The notes: generated by a model from the sequence alone, not told the origin. Numbered from the stretch's first letter, positions 1-8,914 are shown. The stretch is DNA of 64,000 bases from Achromobacter sp. B7 (GCF_003600685.1 NZ_CP032084.1:2728001-2792000); one strand, 5' to 3'. A program made the numbers and translations.

Positions 1-1
1 C

Positions 2-481
2 GCGCAGTTCGTCACGTCGAAATCGGTGTCCTTGAAAAAATCCATCACGGGCCTGACCTTCATTCGCGACAGCGATATCCACAGCGAGTTCTTCACCAAG
101 AACGCGCCCAACTACGGCGGGCTGATCGAGTTCTATCGCAGCCCGGCACGCGTGGCATGGACGCCCACCGGCAACAACGTGCCCGACTACCCGAAGCTGG
201 CGCAGCTGTGGTGGAAGAACGTGGCCACGGCGGTCACCGGCGAAAAAACGCCGCAGGCCGCCATGGACAACCTGGCCAACGAGATGGATCAGGTGATGGC
301 GCGCCTGGAGCGGGCGGGGATGGCGCAATGCGCGCCCAAGCTGAACGCCAAGAGCGACCCGTCCAAGTGGCTGTCGGACCAGCACGCGCCGTGGAAAAAG
401 CTGGCCAACGAAAAGCCCAAGGGCGAGACCATTCCGTATGAAAAGCTGCTGGCGGCCTGGAAGGAGGGCAAGGTCCGGTAA
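2..481 (+). CDS. ABC transporter solute-binding protein, C-terminal part (cut by window edge)
   Basis: The reading frame is open from base 2 to a TAA at 479-481, so only the last 159 residues are visible; the start lies left of the window. The visible part resembles the C-terminal lobe of cluster-B periplasmic binding proteins for sugars or polyols: an NxPxYGGLIEFYRSP segment, a WTPTGN patch, two conserved Trp (QLWWKNV), amphipathic helices with repeated AMDNLANEMDQ spacing, and a charged tail ending EKLLAAWKEGKVR. Such proteins deliver ligand to a membrane permease/ATPase complex. The substrate cannot be read from this fragment. An internal GTG at 26 is not a credible start because homologous sequence continues upstream of it. 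Confidence 0.75.
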   Translation, partial: AQFVTSKSVSLKKSITGLTFIRDSDIHSEFFTKNAPNYGGLIEFYRSPARVAWTPTGNNVPDYPKLAQLWWKNVATAVTGEKTPQAAMDNLANEMDQVMARLERAGMAQCAPKLNAKSDPSKWLSDQHAPWKKLANEKPKGETIPYEKLLAAWKEGKVR

Positions 482-494
482 GGGGGCAGGGCGG

Positions 495-546
495 CAAGCA
501 TCGCCCACGGATGGCCGTAGCGCTTATCCGTGGGCGATGTTGCTTG
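495..546. terminator. Long hairpin between convergent genes
   Basis: A 14-bp perfect inverted repeat (499-512 and 526-539, arm CATCGCCCACGGAT) with a 13-nt loop, extended by CAAG/CTTG pairs on each side. It lies where the plus-strand binding-protein gene meets the minus-strand racemase-like gene and includes the last codons and stop of the latter. There is no clear T-run, so a bidirectional terminator is probable rather than certain. Confidence 0.55.
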
Positions 547-1186
547 AGCGGGTGGGCAGTTGCAACGCGGCCTGCAAACCCGCCCGTGCCGCGTCCAGGG
601 GCAGGCGTTGTCCCTGCACCATCGCCGCGGCGTCGGCCATCCACGGATGTGCAAACGCCACCACGTCGGCGCCTTGCTCATAGGCCTGTTGCGCCGCGCT
701 TGCGCAGGCTTGCAGGCAGGCCGGCATATCGCCGCCCTGGAACAGCGCCCATGCCTGCGGTACCACGTGCACGGCCACCGTTGCCCCGCTGGCCTTGGCA
801 TGGCGCTCGAACAGCATCCGGTTGGCGTCCACGGCGGAAGGGGCCGCGCAAAGCACGACGATATATCCGCCATCGCGGGTGGCCGCCATGGCCAGCGCCA
901 CGTCGGCGCGGATCACCGGCACTGGAAAGTCGGGCATCTGGTCAATCACCGGCCCCAGCGTGGCACACGTGACGAGGACGGCGTCCGCATCGGTGGCCAG
1001 GTTCTGTACTGCGTCGCGGATGGCATCGCGCAACGCGCCATCCGTTGCCAACCCTTGGTCGATGGCTTGCCGCAGATCTGGGCGCACATCGTGGCGCAAC
1101 TGCGCGGCATTCATGCCCGCCTGGGCTGCCGCATGCTCAAATACGGCCCGGTTGCCGTCAATGGTGTGCAAGAACGAAATACGCAT
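524..1186 (-). CDS. Asp/Glu racemase superfamily protein
   Basis: 220 aa, cytoplasmic. The fold signature is an N-terminal MRISFLHTID strand followed by VLVTCATLGP around residues 71-79, where Cys74 matches the first catalytic cysteine of aspartate/glutamate/hydantoin racemases. The second half carries a strand-turn VVAFAHPWMA near residue 180, where true racemases have the second catalytic Cys; here it is His180. The protein may therefore be a decarboxylase/isomerase-type or non-racemase member of the superfamily. It converges on the preceding binding-protein gene and shares a hairpin with it. The ATG at 1184-1186 is the only good start. Substrate unknown. Confidence 0.7.
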   Translation of the reverse strand: MRISFLHTIDGNRAVFEHAAAQAGMNAAQLRHDVRPDLRQAIDQGLATDGALRDAIRDAVQNLATDADAVLVTCATLGPVIDQMPDFPVPVIRADVALAMAATRDGGYIVVLCAAPSAVDANRMLFERHAKASGATVAVHVVPQAWALFQGGDMPACLQACASAAQQAYEQGADVVAFAHPWMADAAAMVQGQRLPLDAARAGLQAALQLPTRSSNIAHG

Positions 1187-1367
1187 TCGAAGCCATCCTG
1201 ATATTCATGGTGAGCGCGCATTGTTCTGCCTTAGCGCCGCCGCAACAAGGCAAGTCCGAATACCGGTACTGCGTGTACCCGGTTTTTCCTTCCCGTTCGT
1301 TTGACCGCGCCCCTGCATCCCGTACTGCGCAGCACCGCTTGCGGCGTGCTGGGCAGCTAATGCCCGC

Positions 1368-2264
1368 TTATTCCATCACCAGCGACCGATGCGCGCACAC
1401 GCCCGCCATCACTCCCGACGCACTGGCCAGCGTGGCGTTGCTCATGGGGATGGCGGCGTCGCCTGCGGCGAAGACGCCGGGCACCGAGGTCTGGCGCAGG
1501 TCGTCCACGCCAATGATCGGCCCCAACGGGCCATCGTTAAAGGCGCAGCCTAGCTGCATGGCCAGCGGGCTGGCCATGTGCGTTTTGCTGGCGACGAACA
1601 GCGCGTGGATGGCCAGGCGTCGGCCGTCGGCCAGCTTCACGGCGTCCAGGCGGGGGGATGCGCCCATCAATTCAACGATGGGGCTGCGTTCGATGCGCAC
1701 GCCGCGCTTGGCCATCAAGGCGGCTTGTTCCGCGTCCGGTTCAAACTGGCCTTGCGTGAAGTACGTGGTGGGGCCCCAGTCGGGCAGCAGCACGGCCTGA
1801 TGCGCGGACATGGGGTGCGCCGCCATTACGCCCAGCGGCCGATCGGCCGTTTCATAGCCGTGGCAATAGGGGCAATGCAGGACCGTCTGCCCCCAGCGTT
1901 CCTGCAAGCCGGGCACGCCGGGCAATTCGTCGCGCAGGCCGGTGGCCAGGATCAGGCGTTTGGCCCGCAACGGCTGGCCGTCGGCCATCAGGACTTCAAA
2001 GCGACCCGATTCGCCGCCGGCATTGAGCGCGTCGCCGTCCACGAATGTCACGCTGGGATATTGCGCCAGCTGTTCGCGCGCTTGTTGCACGATGTCGTGC
2101 GGGGCCTTGCCGTCCTGGCCCAGAAAGCCGTGCGAATGCGCGGCGAAGCGGTTACGGGGCTGGCCGCCGTCGATCAGCACAATGCGTCTTCTGGCGCGCG
2201 CCAATTGCATGGCGGCGGACAGGCCGGCAAAGCTGCCGCCCACGATGATGACGTCGTAATCCAT
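1368..2264 (-). CDS. Thioredoxin-reductase-like FAD/NAD(P)H oxidoreductase
   Basis: 298 aa. It begins with an FAD-binding Rossmann motif ([14 protein letters not shown], residues 5-18), has the ATG motif [13 protein letters not shown] near 105-115, a redox CxxC pair (CPYC, Cys131 and Cys134) where thioredoxin reductase has CATC, and a C-terminal FAD motif [11 protein letters not shown] near 265. Length and layout fit the low-molecular-weight TrxR family. The CPYC motif and the absence of a nearby thioredoxin suggest a TrxR-like enzyme of unknown partner rather than housekeeping TrxB. The start is supported by an AAGGAA ribosome site 7 nt upstream. It is divergent from the acyl-CoA dehydrogenase gene. 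Confidence 0.8.
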   Translation of the reverse strand: MDYDVIIVGGSFAGLSAAMQLARARRRIVLIDGGQPRNRFAAHSHGFLGQDGKAPHDIVQQAREQLAQYPSVTFVDGDALNAGGESGRFEVLMADGQPLRAKRLILATGLRDELPGVPGLQERWGQTVLHCPYCHGYETADRPLGVMAAHPMSAHQAVLLPDWGPTTYFTQGQFEPDAEQAALMAKRGVRIERSPIVELMGASPRLDAVKLADGRRLAIHALFVASKTHMASPLAMQLGCAFNDGPLGPIIGVDDLRQTSVPGVFAAGDAAIPMSNATLASASGVMAGVCAHRSLVME

Positions 2265-2510
2265 CAGCGAATTCCTTATTGGTGGTTATCAAGATACTTA
2301 ATAAGTTGCATGATAAAGCGGCAATCGGATTTCACGCAATCTGAAATGTTCTTTGATGCCGAATCGATCCGCCAGAACTGGCTCGCCCGCGCCCACGGAC
2401 GGTGTATTCTCGATTCCAAGCCGCGCCCCATCCCCCGCGCGGCGCGTAAAACTAAGACACCCGGCGCCCATCCGGCGCCCGCGTGCCACGGCCACCCCAG
2501 GAGACAAAAC
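2265..2510. promoter_or_regulatory. Divergent intergenic region with AT-rich core
   Basis: 246 bp between two divergent genes. Bases 2275-2350 are markedly AT-rich compared with the surroundings and hold a small dyad (ACTTA at 2296-2300, TAAGT at 2302-2306), a plausible operator for the flavoprotein gene. The right half is GC-rich leader. An AGGAGA ribosome site lies just before the acyl-CoA dehydrogenase ATG. No gene seen. Confidence 0.4.
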
Positions 2511-3638
2511 ATGTTGTTGAACGAAGAGCAGCTCAGTATTCAGGATATGGCGCGCCGCTTTGCGCAGGAACGGCTGGCGCCCCATGCCGAACACTGGGAC
2601 CGCGATCACCACTATCCCGCCGACGCCATCCAGGAAATGGCGCAGCTGGGATTCTTCGGCATGCTCGTGCCGGAAGAGTGGGACGGCAACGCCAGCGGCT
2701 ATGTGTCCTACGCGGTGGCGCTAGAGGAAATCGCAGCGGGCAGCGGCGCGTGTTCCACCATCATGAGCGTGCACAATTCGGTGGCGTGCATGCCCATTCT
2801 TAAGTTCGGCACGGACGCGCAGAAAGACCAGTTCCTGCGCCCCTTGGCAAGCGGCGAGCACATCGGCGGGTTTGCGCTGACCGAGCCGCAAGCCGGTTCA
2901 GACGCCAGCAGCCTGCGCACGCGCGCGCGCCGCGATGGCGACGACTACATCCTGAACGGCGCCAAGCAATTCATTACGTCCGGCAAAAGCGGGCAGACGG
3001 TCATCGTTTTCGCCGTTACCGATCCGGACGCGGGCAAGCGCGGCATATCCGCGTTCATCGTGCCCACCGACACACCGGGATACCAGGTGCTGCGCGTGGA
3101 AGACAAGCTGGGCCAGCACGCGTCGGACACCTGCCACATCGCCTTTGAAGACATGCGCATTCCGGCCGCCTACCGCTTGGGCGCGGAAGGCGAGGGCTAC
3201 AAGATCGCGCTGGCCAATCTGGAAGGCGGCCGCATCGGCATTGCGTCGCAATCGGTAGGCATGGCGCGCGCCGCGTTCGAATGCGCGCGCGACTACGCAC
3301 GCGAGCGCCAGGCTTTCGGCAAACCTATCTTCGAACATCAGGCGGTGTCGTTCCGCTTGGCGGACATGGCGACGCAGCTGCACGCGGCGCGCCAGATGGT
3401 ATTGCACGCGGCGGCGCTGCGCGAAGCGGGCAGGCCGGCGCTGATGGAAGCGTCGATGGCGAAACTGTTCGCATCCGAGATGGCCGAAAAAGTGTGTTCC
3501 GCCGCCATTCAAACGTTGGGCGGATACGGCTATCTGAAGGACTTTCCGGTCGAACGCATCTATCGAGACGTACGCGTTTGCCAGATCTACGAAGGCACCA
3601 GCGATATCCAGCGCCTGGTGATTGCGCGCGGGCTGTAG
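2511..3638 (+). CDS. Acyl-CoA dehydrogenase
   Basis: 375 aa, the usual length for short/medium-chain acyl-CoA dehydrogenases. They oxidise acyl-CoA to trans-2-enoyl-CoA using FAD and pass electrons to ETF. Seen in the sequence: N-terminal helical domain, [12 protein letters not shown] (FAD/substrate signature), [10 protein letters not shown], the central beta-domain, the ERQAFGKPI motif, and a C-terminal [18 protein letters not shown] followed by [11 protein letters not shown], whose Glu is the expected catalytic base. The open frame extends far upstream, but the ATG at 2511 follows an AGGAGA site and matches the family N-terminus, so the longer form is rejected. Probably butyryl- or isovaleryl-CoA-type; chain specificity is not decidable. 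Confidence 0.92.
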   Translation: MLLNEEQLSIQDMARRFAQERLAPHAEHWDRDHHYPADAIQEMAQLGFFGMLVPEEWDGNASGYVSYAVALEEIAAGSGACSTIMSVHNSVACMPILKFGTDAQKDQFLRPLASGEHIGGFALTEPQAGSDASSLRTRARRDGDDYILNGAKQFITSGKSGQTVIVFAVTDPDAGKRGISAFIVPTDTPGYQVLRVEDKLGQHASDTCHIAFEDMRIPAAYRLGAEGEGYKIALANLEGGRIGIASQSVGMARAAFECARDYARERQAFGKPIFEHQAVSFRLADMATQLHAARQMVLHAAALREAGRPALMEASMAKLFASEMAEKVCSAAIQTLGGYGYLKDFPVERIYRDVRVCQIYEGTSDIQRLVIARGL

Positions 3639-3690
3639 GGTAAGCGGGGCGCGCGGGGATGTTGCCGCTGCCGGTCGCGTCCCGCGAAAG

Positions 3691-3743
3691 CCGACAAGAG
3701 CCCGACAAGACCCCGACAAGACACCGTCACCACACCGTCACCA
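3691..3743. repeat. Intergenic 11-bp tandem repeats
   Basis: Three copies of an 11-bp unit based on CCGACAAGA start at 3691, 3702 and 3713. They are followed by two copies of a second 11-bp unit based on ACCGTCACCAC. They sit between convergent genes, just before the stop of the TPR gene. Confidence 0.75.
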
Positions 3744-3748
3744 CCCTG

Positions 3749-4714
3749 TCAGGGGGCGCTGCCGCTGGCGCCGCGCTGTGCTTGCAGCCGGGCCAGTTCC
3801 GCATCCCAATATGCCAGGTGTTCCTTCCATTCCGGCTGCCCCAATGCGTGCAGCGCATCCAGAATATGGCGGGCGGGGTCGGGCTGGCCCAGCAGCAAGT
3901 AGGCCTTGATCAAGTTATTGCCGACCTGCGGGCCGTGCACCGCGGCACGATAGTGCGGGGCGGCCAGTTGCACGATATCGGGAATGCGTCCCGCATTGCC
4001 CAGGTCGCCCGTCATCTGCATGAGCAGGTCTCCAGGCACCGGCTCGCCCGCTTGCGCCAGCGCTTCCCGATACAGGGCCAGCGCGCCTGCATAGTTGTGC
4101 GCGCCCAATTCGCCGCGTGCCAGCCACAAGCGCGCGCGCCAGCTGCCGGGCAGGGCCGCAACCCGCTGCATGGCGCCCACGCCGGCCGCGTCTCCGCCCA
4201 CGTCGCGATGAATGGCTTCGTACCAGCCCAGGCCGTTGTCCTGGTTGGGGTCCCGTTGCAGGGCGCGCCACAAGGTGTCCAGCGTCTTGTCGTCGTCGCC
4301 ACGTTCGGCGTGCACCTTCGCCAGGTTCGTCAGCACGATGCCGGTGTCACCGTGCCGCGCGCAGAAGTCCGTCAACACGCGCTCGCTGTCGTCCAGGCGG
4401 CCTTGCTTCAGGTAGACGATGGCTTGCAACACCACGGCGCGCTCGGTGTTCTGGTCCAGTTGCACCAGCCGTTCGGCGGGGCCGACCATGTCATCGATGA
4501 AGTCGTCGTTCAAGGATTGGATGATCAACGCCGCCAACGCGTCGGCATCGTTCCAGCGCTGTTCGATGGCGCCCGGCAATACCTTGTCGCGCCATTCATC
4601 GCGCGTGATCAGCACTTCACGTCCGTCGGCGTCAAAGGCGCGGATCAGGCCGGAAGGGTCGGCGGGGGCGTTGTCGGATTGGGGCGTCGGGTTCATGTCG
4701 ATAGGCTCGGTCAT
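3749..4714 (-). CDS. Tetratricopeptide-repeat protein
   Basis: 321 aa from the ATG at 4712-4714, giving MTEPIDMNPTPQ. After an acidic N-terminal 75 residues, helical repeats with TPR-like spacing run to the end (AIVYLKQGRLDDSERVL, NLAKVHAERGDDDKTLDTLWRALQRDP, LWLARGELGAHNYAGALALYREAL, NNLIKAYLLLGQPDPARHIL). No signal peptide and no catalytic motif, so probably a cytoplasmic scaffold or co-chaperone-like protein; partner unknown. An alternative start 13 codons upstream would read through a 10-bp tandem repeat and is less likely. Confidence 0.7.
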   Translation of the reverse strand: MTEPIDMNPTPQSDNAPADPSGLIRAFDADGREVLITRDEWRDKVLPGAIEQRWNDADALAALIIQSLNDDFIDDMVGPAERLVQLDQNTERAVVLQAIVYLKQGRLDDSERVLTDFCARHGDTGIVLTNLAKVHAERGDDDKTLDTLWRALQRDPNQDNGLGWYEAIHRDVGGDAAGVGAMQRVAALPGSWRARLWLARGELGAHNYAGALALYREALAQAGEPVPGDLLMQMTGDLGNAGRIPDIVQLAAPHYRAAVHGPQVGNNLIKAYLLLGQPDPARHILDALHALGQPEWKEHLAYWDAELARLQAQRGASGSAP

Positions 4715-4750
4715 GCGGTTCGTGCGGGTTCGTGCGGGTTCGTGCGGGCT
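4711..4750. repeat. 10-bp tandem repeat at a gene start
   Basis: Three near-identical copies of CGTGCGGGTT (4721, 4731, 4741) plus one degenerate copy at 4711 lie immediately upstream of, and touching, the start of the minus-strand TPR gene. They occupy the place where its ribosome-binding site should be. Confidence 0.7.
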
Positions 4751-4778
4751 CATACACGCTCATAGGCGCGCATAGGCT

Positions 4779-5156
4779 TTATGCGCGCGCGGTGGCGCGG
4801 CGGCGTCGGCGCGCCCAGAGGGTGTAGATGACGATGTTGCCGATGATCAGCACGGCTGCCAGCATCATCTGCGTGTCGCGCGTGATGCCTTCGGGATAGA
4901 TGACGCCAAGCAGGTAGTGTTCGATGAAGCCGCCCGCATAGCCTTCCTGCCCGGCTTGCTGGCGCAGCGACACCTCCAGCGGCGTCAGCGGGCAGATCAG
5001 CCCCATGCCGACCACCACCGCGCCCCAGGCCAGGGCGGGCAGGTGCCAGTAGGCCATGCGCGGCCGCCACAAGGCCAGCATGCCGCCAAACACCACGAAG
5101 GCGACAAAAAGCCCATGCGCGACTAGGACCAGGTCGGCCAGGATGCGGTAGATCAT
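4779..5156 (-). CDS. DUF2784-type membrane protein
   Basis: 125 aa with three to four predicted membrane helices (about residues 5-27, 40-57, 80-92 and 98-113) and an Arg-rich tail (RRRRRATARA). The motifs LVLVAHGLFVAFVVFGG near the N-terminus and CPLTPLE after helix 2 match the DUF2784 family of small inner-membrane proteins of unknown function. It is the first gene downstream of the Mrr-like gene on the same strand (37-bp gap), so the two may be co-transcribed. Function not known. Confidence 0.75.
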   Translation of the reverse strand: MIYRILADLVLVAHGLFVAFVVFGGMLALWRPRMAYWHLPALAWGAVVVGMGLICPLTPLEVSLRQQAGQEGYAGGFIEHYLLGVIYPEGITRDTQMMLAAVLIIGNIVIYTLWARRRRRATARA

Positions 5157-5193
5157 TGCAAGGTCCGGATGGTAATGAAAGGCCTGGGCGGGC

Positions 5194-5769
5194 TCAGGTT
5201 TTCAAGTCGCGCAGCAACTTGGTCAGTTCGGGCGCCGTCATCAGCGACACGCCTTGCGCCTTGGCGTAGGCCCAGGCGTTGTCCGACACGTCGCCCAGTG
5301 CAATGTAGATGGCTTCGCGCGCCCCGCGCTTTTCACGCGCGGCTTGCAGTTCGCGCAGGGGTTCAACGCCCACGCGGGCGGCCTTCCAGCGCTTGGCGCT
5401 GACGATGGCCACGTGGCCGTCCTTGCTTAACGCAAAGTCCGCACCCGGCGTTTGCAGGCGTTGGACCTCGCAGCCGTCGCGCTTGAATCCGGCTTCGACG
5501 GTGTTGGCAAAGTCGGCCCAGGTCATGGCGGCCGCGGCTTCGGCCACGGCTTGCACGCGCGTGCCCGACGGCGCGCGCAGTTGCTTGTAGGCAGCCATGA
5601 TCGCAATCACCGCGAACGGCACCGCCGCGAAGACGCCCATCGCGGCATATTCCAGCGGCAAGGCGGCAAAGCCACCCGCGCTTAACACCACCGCCACCCC
5701 CGCGCTCATCCACCACGGCGAACGTAGCAGGACGGCAAAGATGGAGTTCTGGGACATCTTGAATTTCAT
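5194..5769 (-). CDS. Membrane-anchored Mrr/restriction-endonuclease-like protein
   Basis: 191 aa. Residues about 18-60 form two membrane segments. Residues 82-191 match the Mrr_cat/RecB-like nuclease fold: MTWADFANTVEAGFKRDGCEVQRLQTPGADFALSKDG, then VAIVSAKRWK. The fold's catalytic pattern is D-(x)n-(E/Q)xK. Asp111 and Lys126 are present, but the E/Q position is Ser124. The C-terminal half is the usual helix-strand (YIALGDVSDNAWAYAKAQGVSLM). The protein may be a degenerate or inactive nuclease domain tethered to the membrane; family members are of uncertain function. The start could be Met1 or Met5. Confidence 0.7.
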   Translation of the reverse strand: MKFKMSQNSIFAVLLRSPWWMSAGVAVVLSAGGFAALPLEYAAMGVFAAVPFAVIAIMAAYKQLRAPSGTRVQAVAEAAAAMTWADFANTVEAGFKRDGCEVQRLQTPGADFALSKDGHVAIVSAKRWKAARVGVEPLRELQAAREKRGAREAIYIALGDVSDNAWAYAKAQGVSLMTAPELTKLLRDLKT

Positions 5770-5808
5770 GAGGGCTCGCGGTGTGGCGGGGTAGGGAAAA
5801 GGTGCGGC

Positions 5809-6054
5809 TCAGGCGTCGGGGGCGGGCGCTTGCGGGGCGCGCACCACGATGCGGATGTCGCCGATGGTGACGATCTGGCCGCCACGGATTTTCGCGGTCT
5901 TGCGGGTTTCAACCACGCCGCCCACGCTGACGTGGCCGTCGGCCACCATCATCTTGCCCGCGCCGCCGCTGTCGCAAACGCCGGTGGCTTTCAAGAGCTG
6001 GTTGATTTCAATATAGGGGCTGCCTTCGGCAAGCGTGAATTCGATCAAGGGCAT
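5809..6054 (-). CDS. Small S4-domain RNA-binding protein (YbcJ-like)
   Basis: 81 aa, a stand-alone S4 fold: IEINQLLKATGVCDSGGAGKMMVADGHVSVGGVVETRKTAKIR, then IVTIGDIRI. The alpha-L RNA-binding motif is complete, with the typical G-x-V-x-V-N/G-G turn. Length agrees with the YbcJ/YaaA family (about 70-80 aa), implicated by homology in ribosome or rRNA handling. A short Ala/Pro tail follows. Next gene on the same strand is the DUF502 protein, 29 bp upstream, so an operon is likely. Confidence 0.85.
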   Translation of the reverse strand: MPLIEFTLAEGSPYIEINQLLKATGVCDSGGAGKMMVADGHVSVGGVVETRKTAKIRGGQIVTIGDIRIVVRAPQAPAPDA

Positions 6055-6083
6055 GGATTGCGCGTATCAGGAAGTAGGGCGAT

Positions 6084-6842
6084 TCAGCGAGGGCCGCCAG
6101 CGGGCGGGGCGTCGGCGGCGGGCATACCGGCTTCGGGCGTACCGGCTTCGGGCATACCGGCTTCGGGCGTACGGGCTGCCGGCGTACCGGCTCCGAACGC
6201 TTCAGCTGCGTCCGGCGCGACGGTGGGCTCGACGACTGTAGGCGCAGCGGGGCGGGGGTGTTCGGCGCGCGCCATCCAGGCGATCAGCGACGAACGCATG
6301 GCTTCTTCGACCGACATATCAATGGGCTGCACCCAATCTTGCGGCACAAACACCGTGTAGCCCCCGATCATGTAGCCCATCGGCAGATAAACGGCCACGC
6401 GGTCGCCCTGCGTGAATCCTTCGGGCAGGCCTTCCATGCTGCGGCGGGTCACCAGGCCCACCAGTTCCAGTTGTTGTCCCGGCAAGCGCAGAATCACCAC
6501 CTGTTGCGCCGTGTTCTTGGAGCTGGGCGAAAAATAATCGGCAAAGCTCTTTAGCGACGAATAAATGCTTTTGACCACCGGCAGGTTGGTGAAGGGCATT
6601 TCCACCACGGTCAAGAACCGCTGCACACGTTGCTTGGACACCAGATAGCCGATCGCCAGAATCCCCAGGATGCCCAGGGCCAGGCCCATGCCCGGCACGT
6701 AGAACCCGCCAATGAACGGGCGCAGGAACGTCAGCGCCACGGCTTCCGTCCACGCCAGGAAGATGTACAGCAGGTAGATGGTCAGGGCCAGCGGCAGGAC
6801 GGTGATCAGGCCACGGAAAAAGTATTTGTAGAGACGAGTCAT
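6084..6842 (-). CDS. DUF502 family membrane protein with repeat tail
   Basis: 252 aa. Two membrane helices (about 10-30 and 50-66) and a conserved core (YFFRGLITVLPLALTIYLLY, PFTNLPVVKSIYSSLKSFADYFS, GYMIGGYTVFVP) identify the DUF502 family, whose members have about 200 residues. The last 50 residues are extra: an Ala/Pro/Glu-rich tail with repeating PEAG(M/T) pentapeptides encoded by 15-bp tandem DNA repeats. The family function is unknown; it is widely conserved in proteobacteria and thought to act at the inner membrane. Confidence 0.85.
   Translation of the reverse strand: MTRLYKYFFRGLITVLPLALTIYLLYIFLAWTEAVALTFLRPFIGGFYVPGMGLALGILGILAIGYLVSKQRVQRFLTVVEMPFTNLPVVKSIYSSLKSFADYFSPSSKNTAQQVVILRLPGQQLELVGLVTRRSMEGLPEGFTQGDRVAVYLPMGYMIGGYTVFVPQDWVQPIDMSVEEAMRSSLIAWMARAEHPRPAAPTVVEPTVAPDAAEAFGAGTPAARTPEAGMPEAGTPEAGMPAADAPPAGGPR
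6121..6195. repeat. 15-bp tandem repeat in the DUF502 coding tail
   Basis: Five copies of a 15-bp unit (GGCATACCGGCTTCG with few substitutions) start at 6121, 6136, 6151, 6166 and 6181. The unit length keeps frame and encodes five-residue steps of the C-terminal tail. Confidence 0.85.
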
Positions 6843-7010
6843 AGGCAGGGACTAAAGAATTGGGGTCGGACAGGGCCAGCGGCGCGAGTCGGAGGGCCGC
6901 CAGCATAGCAGCCGCCGATGCGCGCGCCCGTAACAAACCGCATGCCAGGCAGGGCCGTGCCGGCCGGCACCACACGGGTATGCGCCACGCCGGTCAGCCG
7001 CGCCGAACGG

Positions 7011-7478
7011 CTAGCGATCCACGGGCAGATACAAGGTTTCCTTGATTTCTTCCATGACGACATAGCTGCGCGATTCCGCCGACGCCGGCAGGCGTTTAAG
7101 GATCTCGCCCAGCAGTCGACGGTATTCATTCATCTCGGTCAGCCGGGCCTTCACCAGGTAGTCGAAATCGCCGGACACCAGATGGCATTCCATCACTTCC
7201 GGCACGTACAGCAGTTCTTTCTTGACCTTGTCGAACACGTCGCCCGACTTGGCGGACAGCTTGATTTCCAGGAAGACCAGCAGGTTCTTGCCCAGCGCCG
7301 CCGGATTGACGCGCGCATGGTAACCCGTGATCACGCCTTCGCGCTCCATCCGTTTTACCCGGTCTGAACAAGGCGTGGCCGACAGGCTGACCCGCTCGGC
7401 CAGATCCGTGACGGAAATGCGGCCTTCGCGTTGCAGGATTTCCAGGATTTTCAGGTCAATTCTATCTAGCTCGCGCAT
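7011..7478 (-). CDS. Lrp/AsnC-family transcriptional regulator
   Basis: 155 aa. Winged helix-turn-helix at residues 1-55 (MRELDRIDLKILEILQREGRISVTDLAERVSLSATPCSDRVKRMEREGVI) followed by the RAM ligand-binding domain (VFLEIKL, MECHLVSGDFDYLVKARL). This is the Lrp/DadR type, which senses amino acids such as leucine or alanine. It is divergent from the D-amino acid dehydrogenase gene 134 bp away, so direct control of that gene is likely, as with DadR in pseudomonads. A start 19 codons further upstream is open but lacks family homology. Confidence 0.92.
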   Translation of the reverse strand: MRELDRIDLKILEILQREGRISVTDLAERVSLSATPCSDRVKRMEREGVITGYHARVNPAALGKNLLVFLEIKLSAKSGDVFDKVKKELLYVPEVMECHLVSGDFDYLVKARLTEMNEYRRLLGEILKRLPASAESRSYVVMEEIKETLYLPVDR

Positions 7479-7541
7479 TTCACTTTTGGCGATCAAAAAA
7501 GAGGGGGTGCCCGAGAAAAAGCTCTGCCAAAGCAAAATAAT

Positions 7542-7556
7542 CAGTGCTTTTCACTG
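7542..7556. promoter_or_regulatory. Candidate operator in the lrp-dadA divergent region
   Basis: A small dyad CAGTG-CTTTT-CACTG sits in an AT-rich stretch between the divergent genes. The position suits binding by the adjacent Lrp-type regulator. No match to a strict consensus is claimed. Confidence 0.35.
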
Positions 7557-7612
7557 CGAGGAGGCCCATAGACTACCGAAATTACTGAGCAAATCCAAAT
7601 ACGGAAAGAATC

Positions 7613-8914
7613 ATGCATGTGATCGTCCTAGGCAGTGGCGTAATCGGCACCACCACCGCGTATTACCTGGCCCGTCAGGGCGCCCGGGTAACGGTCCTGG
7701 ACCGCCAGCCCGCCGCCGCCCAGGAAACCAGCTATGCCAACGCCGGCCAGGTATCGCCGGGCTATTCCACGCCGTGGGCGGCGCCCGGCATTCCCCTGAA
7801 AGCCATCAAGTGGTTGTTCAAGAAACATGCGCCGTTGGCCATTCGCCTGGACGGCAGCCTGTATCAGCTGAAATGGATGGCGGCCATGCTGGCCAACTGT
7901 TCGGCCGACCGGTATTCCATCAATAAAGAGCGCATGCTGCGCCTGGCCGAATACAGCCGCGACTGCCTGCGCGAATTGCGCGCGTCCACCGGCATCCATT
8001 ACGAAGAGCGCACGCGTGGCACGTTGCAGCTGTTTCGCACCGACGCGCAGCTGGAAGCCGCCCGCCGCGACATCGCCGTGCTGGAAGAAGTGGGCGTGCC
8101 GTACGAGCTGCTGGACCGCAATCGCCTGGTCACGGCCGAGCCCGCCCTGGCGCGCTCGATCCATAAGCTGGCTGGCGGCTTGCGGCTGCCCAATGATGAA
8201 ACCGGCGACTGCCGCCTGTTCACCACGCGCCTGGCCGAGATGGCCGCGGCGCTGGGCGTGGACTTTCGCTACAACCAGACCGTTTCCGGTCTGAACGTCG
8301 CGGGCGGCCAGATCACGGGCGTGCGCGTGGGTAACGACGTGCTGACGGCCGACCGCTACGTGGCCGCCTTCGGCAGCTACACGCGAGGCTTGCTTGAACC
8401 GCTGGGCCTGGACTTGCCGGTGTACCCCGTCAAGGGCTATTCGCTGACCATCCCCATGAAGGATGACGCCGCCGCGCCGGTGTCCACCATCCTGGACGAA
8501 ACCTACAAGATCGCCGTGACCCGCTTCGATGACCGCATCCGCGTGGGCGGCATGGCGGAATTGTCCGGCTTCGACTTGCGCCTGAAAGACGCGCGCCGCA
8601 AGACGCTTGAATTGGTCGTCAACGACCTGTTCCCCGATAGCGGCCATGTGGCGCAGGCGGAATTCTGGACGGGCTTGCGCCCGATGACGCCGGACAGCAC
8701 TCCCATCGTCGGGCCGACCCGCTACGGCAACCTGTTCCTGAACACCGGCCACGGCACGCTGGGCTGGACCATGGCTTGCGGCTCCGGCAAGCTGGTGGCC
8801 GACCAGGTCATGGGCCAGCGGCCCGCCATCAGCACCGACGGGCTGGGCTTGTCGCGCTACGAGCGCGGCGCGTCGTCCAACCCGTCGTTGGTGCTAGGCG
8901 GCAAGGGCGCCTGA
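7613..8914 (+). CDS. dadA: D-amino acid dehydrogenase small subunit
   Basis: 433 aa, the length of E. coli DadA. An FAD-dependent, membrane-associated enzyme that oxidises D-alanine and other D-amino acids to keto acids, feeding electrons to the respiratory chain. The N-terminal FAD motif is [21 protein letters not shown]. Other conserved blocks include [34 protein letters not shown] and [27 protein letters not shown] site precedes the ATG. The usual partner dadX (alanine racemase) is not downstream; an SbcD-like gene follows after about 130 bp. Confidence 0.95.
   Translation: MHVIVLGSGVIGTTTAYYLARQGARVTVLDRQPAAAQETSYANAGQVSPGYSTPWAAPGIPLKAIKWLFKKHAPLAIRLDGSLYQLKWMAAMLANCSADRYSINKERMLRLAEYSRDCLRELRASTGIHYEERTRGTLQLFRTDAQLEAARRDIAVLEEVGVPYELLDRNRLVTAEPALARSIHKLAGGLRLPNDETGDCRLFTTRLAEMAAALGVDFRYNQTVSGLNVAGGQITGVRVGNDVLTADRYVAAFGSYTRGLLEPLGLDLPVYPVKGYSLTIPMKDDAAAPVSTILDETYKIAVTRFDDRIRVGGMAELSGFDLRLKDARRKTLELVVNDLFPDSGHVAQAEFWTGLRPMTPDSTPIVGPTRYGNLFLNTGHGTLGWTMACGSGKLVADQVMGQRPAISTDGLGLSRYERGASSNPSLVLGGKGA

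Noticed and set aside
1578..2510. A long N-terminal extension of the acyl-CoA dehydrogenase frame
   Set aside because: It runs antisense through the flavoprotein gene; the ATG at 2511 has a ribosome site and fits the family start.
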